From Hoplostethus atlanticus (Eukaryota > Chordata > Actinopteri > Trachichthyiformes > Trachichthyidae): a stretch of DNA of 64,000 bases. Both the position numbers and the translations under genes were made by a program. The notes beneath the pieces are model-generated. The model was not told where the DNA came from and ran no database searches. It saw only the letters and a list, made by a program, of their open reading frames with translations. The stretch lies in contig JAXDDX010000007.1 of the NCBI GenBank assembly GCA_034670405.1, positions 4,504,501 to 4,568,500 of the forward strand, in the 5' to 3' direction. Every line of letters begins with the position of its first letter. Positions within the stretch are counted from its first letter, which is position 1. Below, one piece after another: positions 36,696-49,348 of the stretch.

Positions 36696-36759
36696 TTGCA
36701 CAAAGACAGATTATCTCAGAAGCTCAAACTTCATCGAGTTCCTAGCTGAATTGGAGATC

Positions 36760-37130
36760 TTAAGCCGGGTTCGCGCTTCATGCACAAACGGACGCAGCGG
36801 AGTGCGTGGTCAGCAGGATGTATTTGCGGCCGGAACGACATCTGGTGTGTTGGCCGCGTTTGAGAATCGCACACGATTTATCACACCGCATGAAATTTGA
36901 AACGACGTGGACTGCACCACAGTTACATAGAGTTTTCTGGTGTATTTGTTGTCATTTTTTTTCTTGTTGTGGGATTTGGACGGCTCAATTTTCCGACAGC
37001 ACCACCAAGTACCGGAGCTTTCAGGCGGGCGGCCGAAAGCGCGAAAAAAGCTTGCGCACGTCAGCAGCACGTCAGCGTTCATTCGGAGTGCGTCAAGCCA
37101 GATCGCTCTTCTTGACAAGCGTGAATTAGA
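36760..37130. other. CpG-rich block, possible DNA-transposon remnant
   Basis: This stretch is much richer in CG than its surroundings (GCCGGGTTCGCGCTTCATGC at the left, AAGCGCGAAAAAAGCTTGCG in the middle). GGAGTGCGT occurs near both edges. The style recalls CpG-rich fish MITEs such as the one at 23.7-24.3 kb, but terminal inverted repeats could not be matched. It could also be an unmethylated regulatory island. Confidence 0.3.
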
Positions 37131-37611
37131 ATTAGAGTTTCCAGCAACGATGATCCTATTCTGCCAGATAATAACACCCTGACACGTCTCCCCCGGAAAG
37201 TCATGCACACATTCTTTACTACTCAGCATCTCAGGTGATTCATTTAATTTGCTACTTTTGACAGTCGGTGATTGAGGTGAAGCTTTATACTGGTCAACCA
37301 GCACCCCGGGCTTAGTTTTAATCAGCTGAGTTCTATTCCCTCTGCCCTAAAGGGACCCACTGTCAATGTCAGGCCCCTGGGCCATTCAGCTGCTGCTGCA
37401 TACTGAAGGGGAAAGTGAAAGTTGAGCGAAGTGTGGCAGCGAAGTTGATGTTTACAGTTGTTTGTGGCGTTTGACGTCATAGAGCGGTACAGCTTCAGAC
37501 ATGCAGGGGAAAGTAAAAATACTGGATACTGTATGTAGATCGGAATGATACTGTGCCAGTCTGTACCCACCCGCCCATACAGCAAGCCCCTATCAACCGC
37601 CTGGAGTCGAC

Positions 37612-37637
37612 TGTGTGTGTGTGTGTGTGTGTGTGTG
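37612..37637. repeat. (GT)n microsatellite
   Basis: GT run of about 26 bases. Confidence 0.9.
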
Positions 37638-38577
37638 GCTGGGTGCGCGTTGTGTCTTCTTCTTTGTTTACACTCAAAGCAGTGGATTTATAGAAGAAAG
37701 ATAATCGTGATTTGCTGTTACGGGGGAAGGTCAGTTAAAGTTTGTAGGCATAAGGCCTCGGTGGCGAGACAACGCAACGGCATGGAATATAAAACAAGGA
37801 ATGCAATCACCGCCTGGATACCAGATACCATCAGACAGCAGATTCGCCGTTCTCCGCGGTGAAATACATTTCATTTGATGATGAAATAGCCCGATAGGCC
37901 CTATTGTGGGTCTTTGTCCAGCCTAATCATACTGTAAAAGACAAACAAGATTGAATATGTTAAAGGCTGTTAAAAAGTAGCGTCGTGTCTACCTGCAGCG
38001 CATGCATGCAACACTCGTGCACGACGGTAAAAGCTGCATTGTTTCCTCAGTAGTTAACCATGGCAGCCAGCAAGAGAGGATTATACTGTAACCTTAACAC
38101 AAGTGTAACACAAGCCTGGCGAGGAGGAAATCTCATATTTCTGTATGCTCAGGTACTCTGCCCAATGCCAGGGTCACCTTCACCAGGAAAATAATTCCCT
38201 GGTGGCTCTCTAACGCTACCCATAAGACCTCTCTCTTATGAGAGGCGGTGAGTGGGCGTCAACCTAATGTTTATACTGTCTGCCCATGGTTATGTAAGCC
38301 ATTTTGTCCTCTCTCTCTCTCTGTCGTTCTCTCTCTCTCTCTCCATCTCCCTCGGTTTGCTTAAACTAATCTACCTTTAGATTTTGCAGCATGCCAAGGT
38401 GTGTGTTACATAAATATTGCCGGGCCAGACTGTAGAGAGCTACTGTACCGTGGAAGCAGTTGTTTGCAGAGTCAAGGATGCTTCTCTTTCATGAAGACAG
38501 GTTCAGGGAGGCTATGGTGCTTGTCTGAACTATCCCTGTGATAACAGCCTCTAGAATGAATGAGTCAGTGTGTCTGC

Positions 38578-38578
<1 letters not shown>

Positions 38579-38620
<42 letters not shown>

Positions 38621-38660
38621 GACACAGACACAGACAGACAAACACACACAAACTTGTCCT
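38579..38660. repeat. (CA)n microsatellite with CAGA-type tail
   Basis: Perfect CA run to about 38612, then degenerate ACAGACA units. Confidence 0.9.
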
Positions 38661-39094
38661 AATAATTGATGGGGCTACGGCAGGGCAAACGTGTGTGCGT
38701 GTGAGTGACGGGACGGCATTACATGCATGATGAGAACATTGTTTTTCTGTACAACAAAGCCGTCTCTGTGGTTCAACTGCTTGTTTACTGACTCAGTCGT
38801 ACTAATGTACTTATCTGGGTCAAAGGGTTCATGTGGGCCGTACTTGCCTTCCAACAGCAGCCATGGAGCCATCTCTCAGCCGTAACGATGTTAACCTGCA
38901 TAACCCTCCTCCACGTCCTTTTATACGTGTACGTGCTTGGCTTCTACGGTAACTAATGGTGCTAATTACACCACGGGTCGATGACTTTTGACCTTTTTTT
39001 TTTTGGGTGACCCATATTTACCAGCTTACTATTTACCAGACACAGATGCTCAGTGGCTTTGACGAACGTTTAGGAAAAAGGCACCCAAAAGCGA

Positions 39095-39115
39095 GGGGGG
39101 GGGGGGGGGGGGGGG
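39095..39115. repeat. Poly-G run of 21
   Basis: Twenty-one consecutive G residues on the + strand. A second run of 13 G is at 39690-39702. Such runs are also frequent places for assembly length errors. Confidence 0.95.
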
Positions 39116-41143
39116 AGGGCGTTTTGGATGACCGCTGTGATTATCAAGTGCATTATTTCCTGGTTTCCTGAGACATCTTTGGCTTAAATAACCGTCCTAT
39201 CAGGACTTAGCCCTGCGCTGACTTAGCATTCCTCCCACAGCTGAGAGAGGGTGGAGATATTTGAACCATTTGGAGAATGCTTCCAGTGTGACATTCAAAT
39301 TACTTAGAGAGCTTGAGACCAATTTGAGCCCAAACATCTGTCTTGTGGTCGTGACGCATTTTAGCGGGGCATAGCGTGCCTTGTCTGGCTGCAAGATCAC
39401 ATAAAGTTTTTAAAAAAATTTTTTTTATACCATTTTATTAATAGCTTCTTAAGCAGCATGTTGGCTCGAGAGGCCCCGGGGAGAGGGCAAGAGAACTTGT
39501 TACAGACACACACATTTCTGCCTGTGTACGTTACGGTGGGAAGAAATAGGCATTGTTTACCCGCACTCATCTGTATCCTCATGGGAAATAAACTGCGACG
39601 GAATCGGTTGTTAGTTTTTGTGTGTTTTCTTTAAAAGATGAAAGGACATTTGAAAACAATGAAACCGCTGCCCTGGAGTTTCTGCAGGAGGGGGGGGGGG
39701 GGAAGCAACAACTGGAGCAAAGAATGAGACCTTTGATCTGTGCTGTCAGTCCCCTTGAGTTAGTCTATGACTGTACCCAGAAATAGAGGAGACGAGGGTC
39801 ACAGAAATACCATGCACGCACGATTGCAAAACTATAACAATACACATTGACTTTGGGTGGATTTTTAACCCAAATTAAAAAATGTCTTGTGGAGACATTT
39901 GAGAGCTGTTTTTTTGTTTTTAAGCTAATCCTGTTACACAGTACATGCCCCTGAAATGACCTCCTCTTCTGTCTGGGACTGCAAGGTCAATAAGAGATGA
40001 AGGATGACACTAATTTCTGCATGCACGACTTAACAGGTTGAACTGATTGCTTTTACAAGATGCTACCTCTGATATTGGGAAAAAGCACAATCGAAGCCTT
40101 TAGTGCAACGGACAGAAGTTGCTATTTCAAGCTCTCTTAAATGGCAAGAGAAACTGAAAGGTAATTCATTTAGACTTCTTCTTAAAAAAATAAAATATAT
40201 TCTTAAAAATATAATTAAACGCACAAACGGCAACGTCTCTGTGAGAATACGCCTGATTTGCTTCTCCTTAGTTTGGGCTACTGGCGGCCGTGGTGCACAG
40301 TCACTGCAGGCTGGCCTGTCTGCTCTGGTTTCATAAGCAGAGAGAGAGAATGACCTATATACTACTCAGAGGGAGGGGAAGTCACCTTGTTGGTGGACCG
40401 GCAGGCAGGCTGGCGAGCAGCGGCAAGGTTTTAATGTTGTGTGACGCTATTAAAGGGGTAAGCAGCACTGAGTGGATATTAGACGCATTTCTATAGAGGG
40501 ACGTTTGATTCGCTACGTACGTCGTTTTTTGACCAGAAACTGTCACGTTTGCCGAGTGACCTCTACCTTTCCGGCTGTTCTGTGGCTGAGTTTGTCTCCC
40601 GCGTTAAACAGAGCCCCTGTTTTAATGCTGGAGAGGTGGATGCGTGGAGGAATACTCAATAGATATTCAATAGGTGGTTGCAAACACATCCAAACATGAA
40701 CACATGCACAGACACACACACACACTAGCAGAAAACATGGGGTCCAATGCCAGATAGATCTAGTCAGACAAACACCTCACCAGAGACTCCTCTAAGCATC
40801 CTAACAAATTGAATGTGTGTGTAGATGGACGAGAGGGAATTAGATCACTGGTCTTGATTGTATCTGAGTGCACTGTTGCTTTACCCCTTTCCAGCTAGTC
40901 CCCAGGAGGAATTGTGTGTGCATGAGAGAGAGAGAGGAGGGAGTGAGAGAGAGAGGGAGAGAGGGAGCGCTTGGCAGCTGGTTTGATGAAGGATGTAAGG
41001 AGAATGTTAACCAGACAATCACCTTGCATGTTATTGATTGAGATGAGAGAGAGGTAATTAGCAGAGAAAAGAAGGGGAAGCTGAGGCCACTTTTAATGTT
41101 TTGATACAAGGTGTTCTCTCTTTGTACCCATCACGCTGTTGTG

Positions 41144-41144
<1 letters not shown>

Positions 41145-41188
<44 letters not shown>
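41145..41188. repeat. (GT)22 microsatellite
   Basis: Forty-four bases of GT dinucleotides, about 1.3 kb before exon 3. Confidence 0.95.
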
Positions 41189-41189
<1 letters not shown>

Positions 41190-42503
41190 ATGCAAGTGAT
41201 TCAGAGATTATATATTCTTTTCTTTTTCTTATATAGACTTTATAAACCTTTAAATTCATAAAGCTTTGACTCCATTCGCAATGTCAATCTAGTGTATAGA
41301 AATATGTAGCATGCCCTGATCCGGCCAGCCTCCGATACACACCACCGAGCCCCATGTCTTTTTGCTGAGCTCGTCCCAGGTTTTACTCACGCGCCCGATC
41401 TCCGAGGGTCACTTTCACAGCGCGGGCACCCTCGTGCTGCAAACCGTCGAAAAAAAAAACCCAATGTCAAGTTTCATTGACACTATCACATCTCTGCTGA
41501 CTCGTCAAACCTTTATTTGGGTTGTCTGATCCGTTTTCCAAATTCACCTGTCTTCCTTCCCTCCATCTCTTGTTGTGTGTGTGTCTCCATTTACCAGACC
41601 TCAGCTTGAGAAATGGGTATTGTCTGCTTGAGAGTTGAATGTGAAATCGCTGGATCCTCTCCGTCAAGGCCACATATTTCACATTTTTGACGTCACGTGC
41701 TTCGAGGCATCCTCTTTTATAGCTGGTGTCATCATTTATGAACTATTGTCAAATATTCCTCTGAGCCGAATGTGACTCATTACTATTGAACTTTGACCCC
41801 TGAACACATTTGATCTAAATAGGCACATTATGCTGGAAAAGGAGAGGGTAACTCATTGTGTACTGCGGTAAGAAAATACATCCTGTGCTCCTACGAGTCC
41901 AAGCATGAAGTAAACAACGACTTGGATCAGGCAGGACCGCAGCAGATTCATCAATTCTGTGGCGTGTCAACAATCACGTCATGTTACGTACTGTACAGGA
42001 CGCGTCAGTGTTGATTCTCGCCGTATCTTGACTCTGTGGTTAGACGCTGCATGCACAGTACTACGGGTCTCATTCATTTATTATTTACTGTCATGGTTTC
42101 TCTCATTTTTGTCAACCGCTTCCGATGCTTTCGCAGCTTTCAAGTGTTTCGAGTCCCAGTCTCTGTCTCACTTGTCTTTTGTTTTGCTCGGTGATTTCAA
42201 GTGATCTCTCTGTAATTCTGTCATTGTCATCTCCGCAAAGCCAGGCAGAAGCTGTAAATCAGATGGGTGCAAAGCCCTCCTCTCTCTTGGTTGGCAGACA
42301 TCTTTATGGCTAGCCACATTGTGCTGCTACTGTACAGCGGGTCGTAAAACTAAGAATGTTTCACAGCGCGTGTCAGGTTGTAATATAGCTAGAAAGGGAC
42401 ACTCTGCCCCCGACTTCGTTGTTGGGCTTTCGAAATGTCTTTGTTGATTTATGTGTGGTCTAAAAAACTAATTGATGTGTTTTTGTGTGCATTGTCCTTC
42501 CAG

Positions 42504-42631
42504 CTCGTCATTGAGACAACCGTCGTCAACGGCCAAAGTGTGCCTGGTTTGTGGAGATGAGGCGTCAGGGTGTCACTATGGCGTCGTCACATGTGGAAGC
42601 TGCAAAGTCTTCTTCAAAAGAGCTGTGGAAG
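42504..42631 (+). CDS. nr3c2: Mineralocorticoid receptor exon 3: first zinc finger
   Basis: Completes codon 602 and encodes residues 603-644 plus one base of 645. The acceptor is CCTTCCAG at 42503 and the donor GTATGG at 42632. It starts [11 protein letters not shown], a variable MR linker, and then enters the DNA-binding domain. The first C4 zinc finger uses C615, C618, C632 and C635. The P-box reads CGSCKV, with G633, S634 and V637 giving the specificity for AGAACA-type hormone response elements shared by MR, GR, PR and AR. The recognition helix continues [10 protein letters not shown]. The finger is identical to the vertebrate consensus for this subfamily, which supports a functional gene. 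Confidence 0.97.
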
Positions 42632-44322
42632 GTATGGCATTAACTTCATGTTCCAACAAGATGGCACATGTTGTGGTCTGACTGATGATCCCCTTTCATT
42701 GTTCCTGAAAACGGGGAAAGGAGAAAAAGGAAAGGAAAAGTAAGCTCATAACCACAGTATACACAGAAGAGTGACATGAGTATTTAGTACTTCTATATCC
42801 ATGATAGAAAGCGATAGGGACTGAAACACACAATCTACAAATATAAACAATCATTCTTTATGCCTTTATTCCTCAGAGTTGCCCATGTATGACCTTTGAA
42901 GATGACTATAACTCAAGATTCTGGTTATGTGTTATGTGCCATACTAAGTAAGGTACAAGGTTACAGTTGTCCCAAATGGAAAACGTTAATGAACAAATGT
43001 AAAAAACAGTTTGCTATTAGAATAATTCACTTTTTCAGATGTCATTTTTCCAACTCTCCCGACAGAACAGAGTTCAAGGAGCTCACTGAACCGAGCACAT
43101 GGTGGAATAGCAGGAAAGCAGCTTGCTCCTTACAGTTAGGCAGCATTTTTCACTGACATGACTTGGAAGAGTTTTTATTTTTTATTTTATTTTTTAAGTG
43201 GTACTTTCTTCAAATCATTGCAATGTGGACTGTATTATGGTTTGGTGCAGGACCAGCCTCACCTGGCAGCAGGAACAGCTCTACCAGTGGTTCGTACTGG
43301 TTTCATTTGCACGACACTGCTCCGTGCTACGGTGCTTCTCATTCTCAGCAGCTTTTCTCCACAGCTGTTATTTCAAAACCCATTGAACTAACTAAAGACA
43401 GAAACAGCCATTTTATGTGTAGAAGGTAGCCATGCTTAGTGCTTAGTTGACTGGCACCTTAATAAGAAAAGGAAATATATAAAATAAATAAAAAAACATC
43501 CGGTAGGTAATTTTCCCACAACAGCCCTCTGTTATATTTAGCGTGGAGAAAATCAACAGTAGTCATAATGTGCTTTTCATTTATTTTCTGCTGCCTGAGG
43601 CATTGGCCTAACTCATTTAGTGGAACATTTGAATGCAAAACACACTCTTACATACCCAGCGCAGGCACAAACAAGCAAACAAGCATGCCGGGCCTGCCGT
43701 CCCAACCCTCTAGGTGCTTTCCCGGGGCCATCGGAGGAATTGCAGTCATTTCCTATCAAATCATGCCTTCATTTGATGATATTTACACACCGTCATTACA
43801 GAGAACCTGGAACCGGATTCTGTGTCTGGCGTTATCAAATCAGACACGCCATCGCTCTTGCTTCAAGCGTGGCCGGTAGAGAGCTGGTGGCAGATGCTAA
43901 AGATCTGACAAATACCACTCTTTGTTTGAGAGTGCTAGTCGAGTCCGCGCTCTGAGGAGTGCTGTTGGCCCGCCTGCCCGCTCAGAGTGATATAACTGCA
44001 CCCCATTTGACTCTACGTCCTGCTATATGCTACACTTTTTTGACAAATGCAATATAAACCGGTTGTAAGAGTTTATATCTAATGCCTGTGTTGCTCCTGG
44101 TAGCTAGAATAAGGCCCTGCTCCGTGCCGTTGTGCATTTCCCGTTGCATCTTACTGCGTTTGATGTCCTGGCAAACAACTGCCACGGGGCAAACTGAGAG
44201 AGCGTAATAAGGGCAACCCATATAGTGGCCTGGTGTCATTAAGGTTCGCGTGCGTTGTCTGTGTCCTTTTGATGTGCACAGTGAGCTGTTACCTTACTTG
44301 ACCCCGCCACAGCTGCTGCCGA

Positions 44323-44325
44323 GAT

Positions 44326-44377
<52 letters not shown>

Positions 44378-44700
44378 GAGGTAGAGGGAAGCAAAGGATG
44401 AAAATAGTGAGAGGAAGGATTTTGCAAAGTAAAGAGAGATAGAGGACGGTGAAACAGATACAGAAAGGGAGGGGGGGAGGAAGGACGAAGGAAAAGGCAG
44501 ACGCAGACAGAGAGATAAAGAGAGGAGGAGCCGGGAGAGAGAGAGAGAGTAAGAAAGAGAGCGAGAGAGAGAGAGGCAGAGGGAGAGAGCAGCGAGCTAA
44601 AGCGATGTGTCAGCAATGAGCTCCAGAGAGGTGTAAGTTAGGACGTGAGGAGACGTTTTACTCCTCCCTCCCTCCCTCCCTCCCTCCCCCTCCTTCTCCT
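44323..44700. repeat. Long polypurine (GA)n region followed by a (CTCC)n polypyrimidine tract
   Basis: 44331-44376 is a near-perfect GA array, and purine-rich DNA continues to about 44600. After about 60 bases the strand switches to pyrimidines with (CTCC)5-7 at 44661-44690. The two halves are of complementary character. Confidence 0.9.
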
Positions 44701-45356
44701 CCTCTCTTCTCTCAAAGTGAAAAACTTCGACTCGGCATCTGAGATATGAGAGAAGACTGCGGAGAGAGAGCGGGCATCAGTGCAAGGGGAATAATCCAGC
44801 CCGTGCTTAATTTCTTTTGGCACCGCCTGCCTCGGGGGACACAACTTTTTGGTCGGCTGTAGCTCATTAGACGACTAACTGGCTCACAGCCCTTTACTAC
44901 ACAGCCAGTTAGTATTCTGGAGTCATCAACAAATCAAATGAAATCGTCTGTCTGTGTGTCTGCGGAGGGTCTTTTTGCTCCTTTCCCTAAGTCAGACAAG
45001 TCATCGTTAGGTAGCGTTACTTGACATTACTGGAGCTTTATTTGGGTTCTTTTTTTAGGTTTGCACGTGGAAAGTCTTATTGGCCAAATGGGCCTTTTAC
45101 TGTTTACATCTGTACACTGTATTCCTCGTTCAAAGCAGGGTGGGTATCCAGTCCTGTTCGTTTGTGTCCACTGGAATACACAGCCCCACTGTACACCATA
45201 CAGGTTATAATTGCGGCTCCATGCAAGGTATAGTAAGGTTTTATAAATGAGATGAAATGGTTCGTTGTGGCGACGGTAGAGTCCTGCTTGAGAATGCGGT
45301 GCGCTGTAAAGTGTTATACAGTCACAGGACCGCAATGCCCTCAATGAAAGCTTTTA

Positions 45357-45358
<2 letters not shown>

Positions 45359-45390
<32 letters not shown>
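45359..45390. repeat. (AC)16 microsatellite
   Basis: Uninterrupted AC run of 32 bases. Confidence 0.95.
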
Positions 45391-45392
<2 letters not shown>

Positions 45393-48300
45393 TGTAGTCC
45401 AGACCAAGCTCTGATTAAATTCATTTCATCATAGAAACATTCATCTACCTTCTCTCTCCCATTCACCACAAGTCCTTCAGTTTACCTTGCATGCAGTGTG
45501 GCAGCCCTTATACTGCCATTATAACACTTTTAGATATCCTTGTTCCCCTTTTACTTTGAAATTCAAGCGTAAGTAAACAAGCGTGGAATAATCTTCACGA
45601 AGCCCACGTGTTGTTTTGCAGTTTGTCTTGCTAATGCATCTCAACATGCAGACAGTTTTTATGTGCTATTGATATTAATGTTCTTTAGCATGAAAGTATC
45701 AGCCAAGTCTTCGGACACAAAGCGATAGTACACAAACCTACGTTTATCATCTTTAATTAAATGTGGAAATGCACGAATGTGTCCACATGTGCTTCTTCCC
45801 TGCATCCACTAAGGACTAGTGTGTTGATACAAGACAGCTGCACTCAATAAACGACTCCATGTGGAGCGCTGGAAGATTCGAAGAGTTCCACGCCAGCTTA
45901 TTATTCACATGTCATCAGTGGCTTGGCATGTCGGCTCTCCGTAATAATACTCAGCGCTGCTTTTAGCTCACTACTTGTTTTTCCTGGTCTCTTTTTTGAA
46001 CGGAGAGGTTTACAGAGACATTATTCAACCTTGTTATGGCCTCACTGTGTTCTGTAATGTGACTGGATCACGGTTTCCATGGCACCAGTGTCAATCGAAA
46101 AAACCTATCCTTTGGTTCCGCCTCAGCAACACTGGAGTCATCTGAGGACAAGTCCCGCACTGTTTATGCTTTGACTGGCAGGTCTGGCTTCCAATAATAT
46201 AGCCCAGGCTGGGGATTGAAGGCCTCCCTCCAGTGCTGGAGTGAATGCCTCAGGTTGTGTGTGAGAGGCTCATCTAACAACAGCTGGAACCAAGCCATTT
46301 AGCAGCCTTGTCCTGATCCCAGCTCCCCGACACATGTCTCACATCACAGAGGTCCTTTGATCAGAAACAGCACACAGTACACACACACACATACAGTCAC
46401 AGGCATGCCATGCACACATGCATGCATACATGGGCACGCACATCTACACTAGCAGCATAGCAATTCAGGTATACAGAATTAGGCAGGAATTAAATCTACA
46501 AAGCTTAAGTATGTGTGTGACCCACATTGCTAATAGGCCTATATGTTGGAGAGCCTCAGATAGGGTATCTCTAATGCAGCCTAAATACTTTTACTTTTAT
46601 GTGTGTGCAGTATTACCTCCTAACTATTAAAACACATGGACGATACGATATGTACACAGAGGCTAATAAAGAAGACCAAGCAGACTGACTGCCCTGAATC
46701 GTAAGGCCACTATCACAATAACAGACATGTATGGTGCATGTATGATAATGTAAGATACTGAAATCACACACACATATATATATGTGTATGTGTGTATATC
46801 CCATATGCGTGCGTGTGTGCGTGCACACATACACGTTCAATTTCCTCCATGTCCTTAGTTCCCCTGGCCTGGGATGACCTGTAGGCCCTGTGGCACTCCA
46901 GAGGGTATAATCTGACCGCCATCTCTTCCTGCTCCCTGGTCATACCTTTGTTCTTTGACATCAATGCACAATGGATCCACAACACTCAGCAGGTTACACC
47001 TTTTGTGTTCAACCAAATAAGCAGTGCAAATCTGATGGGCTTTATCAGTGTCTTCACTGATGATTGGTGTGTTGTTGATATGGGGAGAGTGCTCTGGGAT
47101 ATGTCTGCTTTGCTGATAGGGATGTGTTTCTGTGCCCTGACAGATCATTATTAAAAGATCACTGTCATTATTAGATGCCAATATTTGCTCTTTCAAAATC
47201 TTTTGTGTACTGTGCTACTTCAGCCAGGCAAGCTGCGCTGCATGCCATGCCAAATATGCAATTGCATCAAACACACTAGTTCAATACGAGCCATTACAAA
47301 TAAATTATTTCGTAATACAAACAAGAATTACTGTACACTGTATTTCTGGTCAAAGGTGAGATGATTACGATCCTTAAGACAGGCATTCAAGTAATTCCAA
47401 TAGACAGGAAATGATATTTGATGAGAAATACAGGAAGGTTTCATATTTCTTTGCAACCATGTGGTCAAAAACAGCTGACAGCAGGTTGCTCTGTTTGATT
47501 TGTTTAATTTAGAAGAAGTCAGATGTGTTTTGGACCTCTGCCAGTTTGCTGTGGAACCACAGCGTGTGACCATGCTGTGGAAACAAAACAAAAAAGCAAA
47601 TTAAACTGTGGACTTTTTTTTTATGCGAGACCAATGGAATACCAGCTCAGTATAATCAGTCAGTCATACCTACGAGGAGTGATTAGAAACAAACATGTTT
47701 CATTAGTATGAAGGTCTCAGTGTGTAATATGCCAAATTGGTTCTTTTGGGGGAATATTGTAATTGAGGAAAAAGGTAGATTTGCTCTTTTCATAAAACAC
47801 ATTTCCTTCCCAGCTGCCTCTGTATGTTACACAGTTACACCCCAGATAGGATGTTGGGGTCTAAACTAATGACTAAATGCCTTTGGTACCAAAGCAGCTG
47901 ATGGGGAAAATCTTTGCAGAAGACAACAGCACATAATCCAGCGCATTATAATAGAAGTGGAGGCATTAGTAAACAAAATAACAGCTTCTATTTACAGCCG
48001 GTGTTGACTTCCGTAGCCTCTTTTTATAATGATCCAGACAGTGAAACTAAATTGTGGAGGGCCCGATCCAACACAGCTGTTTGTGCGTGGTCCAACGAGC
48101 TGGATGAGCACTCCTATTGCAAAGTAATGATCTGCATATTGCTGGCACGTTGTTTTTGTGCGTTAAGCACCAGGTCAGTGGTAACAAAACAACTCCACCT
48201 CTATGAGAGGCCTGTTTTTGGTTGCTTGGTACTTCTAGGCTATGTCATTTTTAGGTAGCGTAGATACTGATTATAGACAATCACAGAATTGCCGTTTAGT

Positions 48301-49304
48301 GTGTGATGGGAAGACTAAACGGTATTAATCCATGAGACTGACATGCATGTTGCAGATGTGTTAGCTATAGGTTATCTTGTTTCTGCAGTACTGGTCAAGA
48401 TATTTCCAGCCACTACCAAATGCCATTCCTCTGTGCTAGGAGTTGCTGTAGTATTGATGTGGGTCAGCTACTGTATCCGACCATAGATAATCTGAGTGTC
48501 TGCTTCCATCTGGCTTTCTAAAAAAATGCCAGGTTGTGCGAAGGCCTGAAAGTCTTGTCTGTCTTTTGTTTGGAAAGCCGACGTAGCCTGCGCTTCTGGC
48601 AGCAGCACTGTAGGGCAGAGATTACTCTTGTTAAACTGGGGTCCCCATAGCACAATGTGTTTCCCACTCAGAAGAATCTCCCCATAACTGATGTATGCTG
48701 GAGTTGACAGACAACAGAGACTACTCAGCGGGTTGTTGCCAGGTTGTGAGATCATCAGCTAAAAGCAAACGTGGACTCCTTTAAGGAACTCCCACCGTTG
48801 CCATGTAATGGAGCAGTTCACCGCTGACAGAGCATGTATTGTAGCAGCGGTCCAGAGCTTAGAGAACGATGCCAAATGGCATATGGACGTATTGCATTGC
48901 AACGCAAAAACACATTTTAATCTTTTTATCATTTCCATACAGTATTATATAAAAAAATACCCTGATCGCACATTGGCAATATCAAATAATGTTTTTACAG
49001 TATGAAAGAGAAAACAAGGGCAGGTTTTTGGATGGGCGGCACGTGGAAATGGGAGTCATAATGAGTTCATAAATAAACCACTTTTTGCAGAGAGCAAGTG
49101 AGAAAGCTTCTTCAGTTTTATGTTAAGTATACTGAGGTTAGACTCCAGAAAAAAGTAGCATTCATCAGCAAGCCCACCACAAGCGCTGGGACGATCAAAT
49201 GCACACATTCAGAGGGAAACATGCTGTGTGTGCATGTGAGTGCATGCACATACACACAAATGAGTGCATAAATAAATAAATTCTCTCTCATACATACACA
49301 TGTA

Positions 49305-49305
<1 letters not shown>

Positions 49306-49345
<40 letters not shown>
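49306..49345. repeat. (CA)20 microsatellite
   Basis: About 40 bases of CA dinucleotides. A shorter interrupted GT run follows at 49502-49540. Confidence 0.95.

Positions 49346-49348
<3 letters not shown>

Larger units (their letters stand above)
6767..42503 (+). other. Intron 2 of nr3c2, 35.7 kb, repeats only
   Basis: Flanked by GTAAGG at 6767 and CCTTCCAG at 42503. No exon with recognisable protein similarity was found inside on either strand. The contents are many CA/GT and GA microsatellites and the transposon relics listed separately. Stretches without any recognised feature are roughly 6.8-9.1, 9.4-11.4, 12.5-13.4, 13.5-18.8, 20.3-23.6, 28.3-31.2, 35.3-36.3 and 37.8-42.5 kb. They hold ordinary unique-looking intron DNA. 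Long first coding introns of steroid receptor genes often hold enhancers, but I cannot point to one by eye. Confidence 0.9.

Noticed and set aside
34914..36700. Interpretation of the 0.3-kb repeats as LTRs of a small retrovirus-like element
   Set aside because: No TG...CA termini, primer-binding site, polypurine tract or gag/pol text were found between them.
42632..42660. Possible equivalent of the mammalian four-residue insert made by a donor 12 bases downstream of exon 3
   Set aside because: There is no GT at the +12 position here, so this alternative donor is not available in this gene.
46380..46830. CA/TG-rich text with an ATATATAT palindrome suggesting a structured RNA
   Set aside because: Explained by overlapping dinucleotide repeats; no conserved RNA fold is evident.
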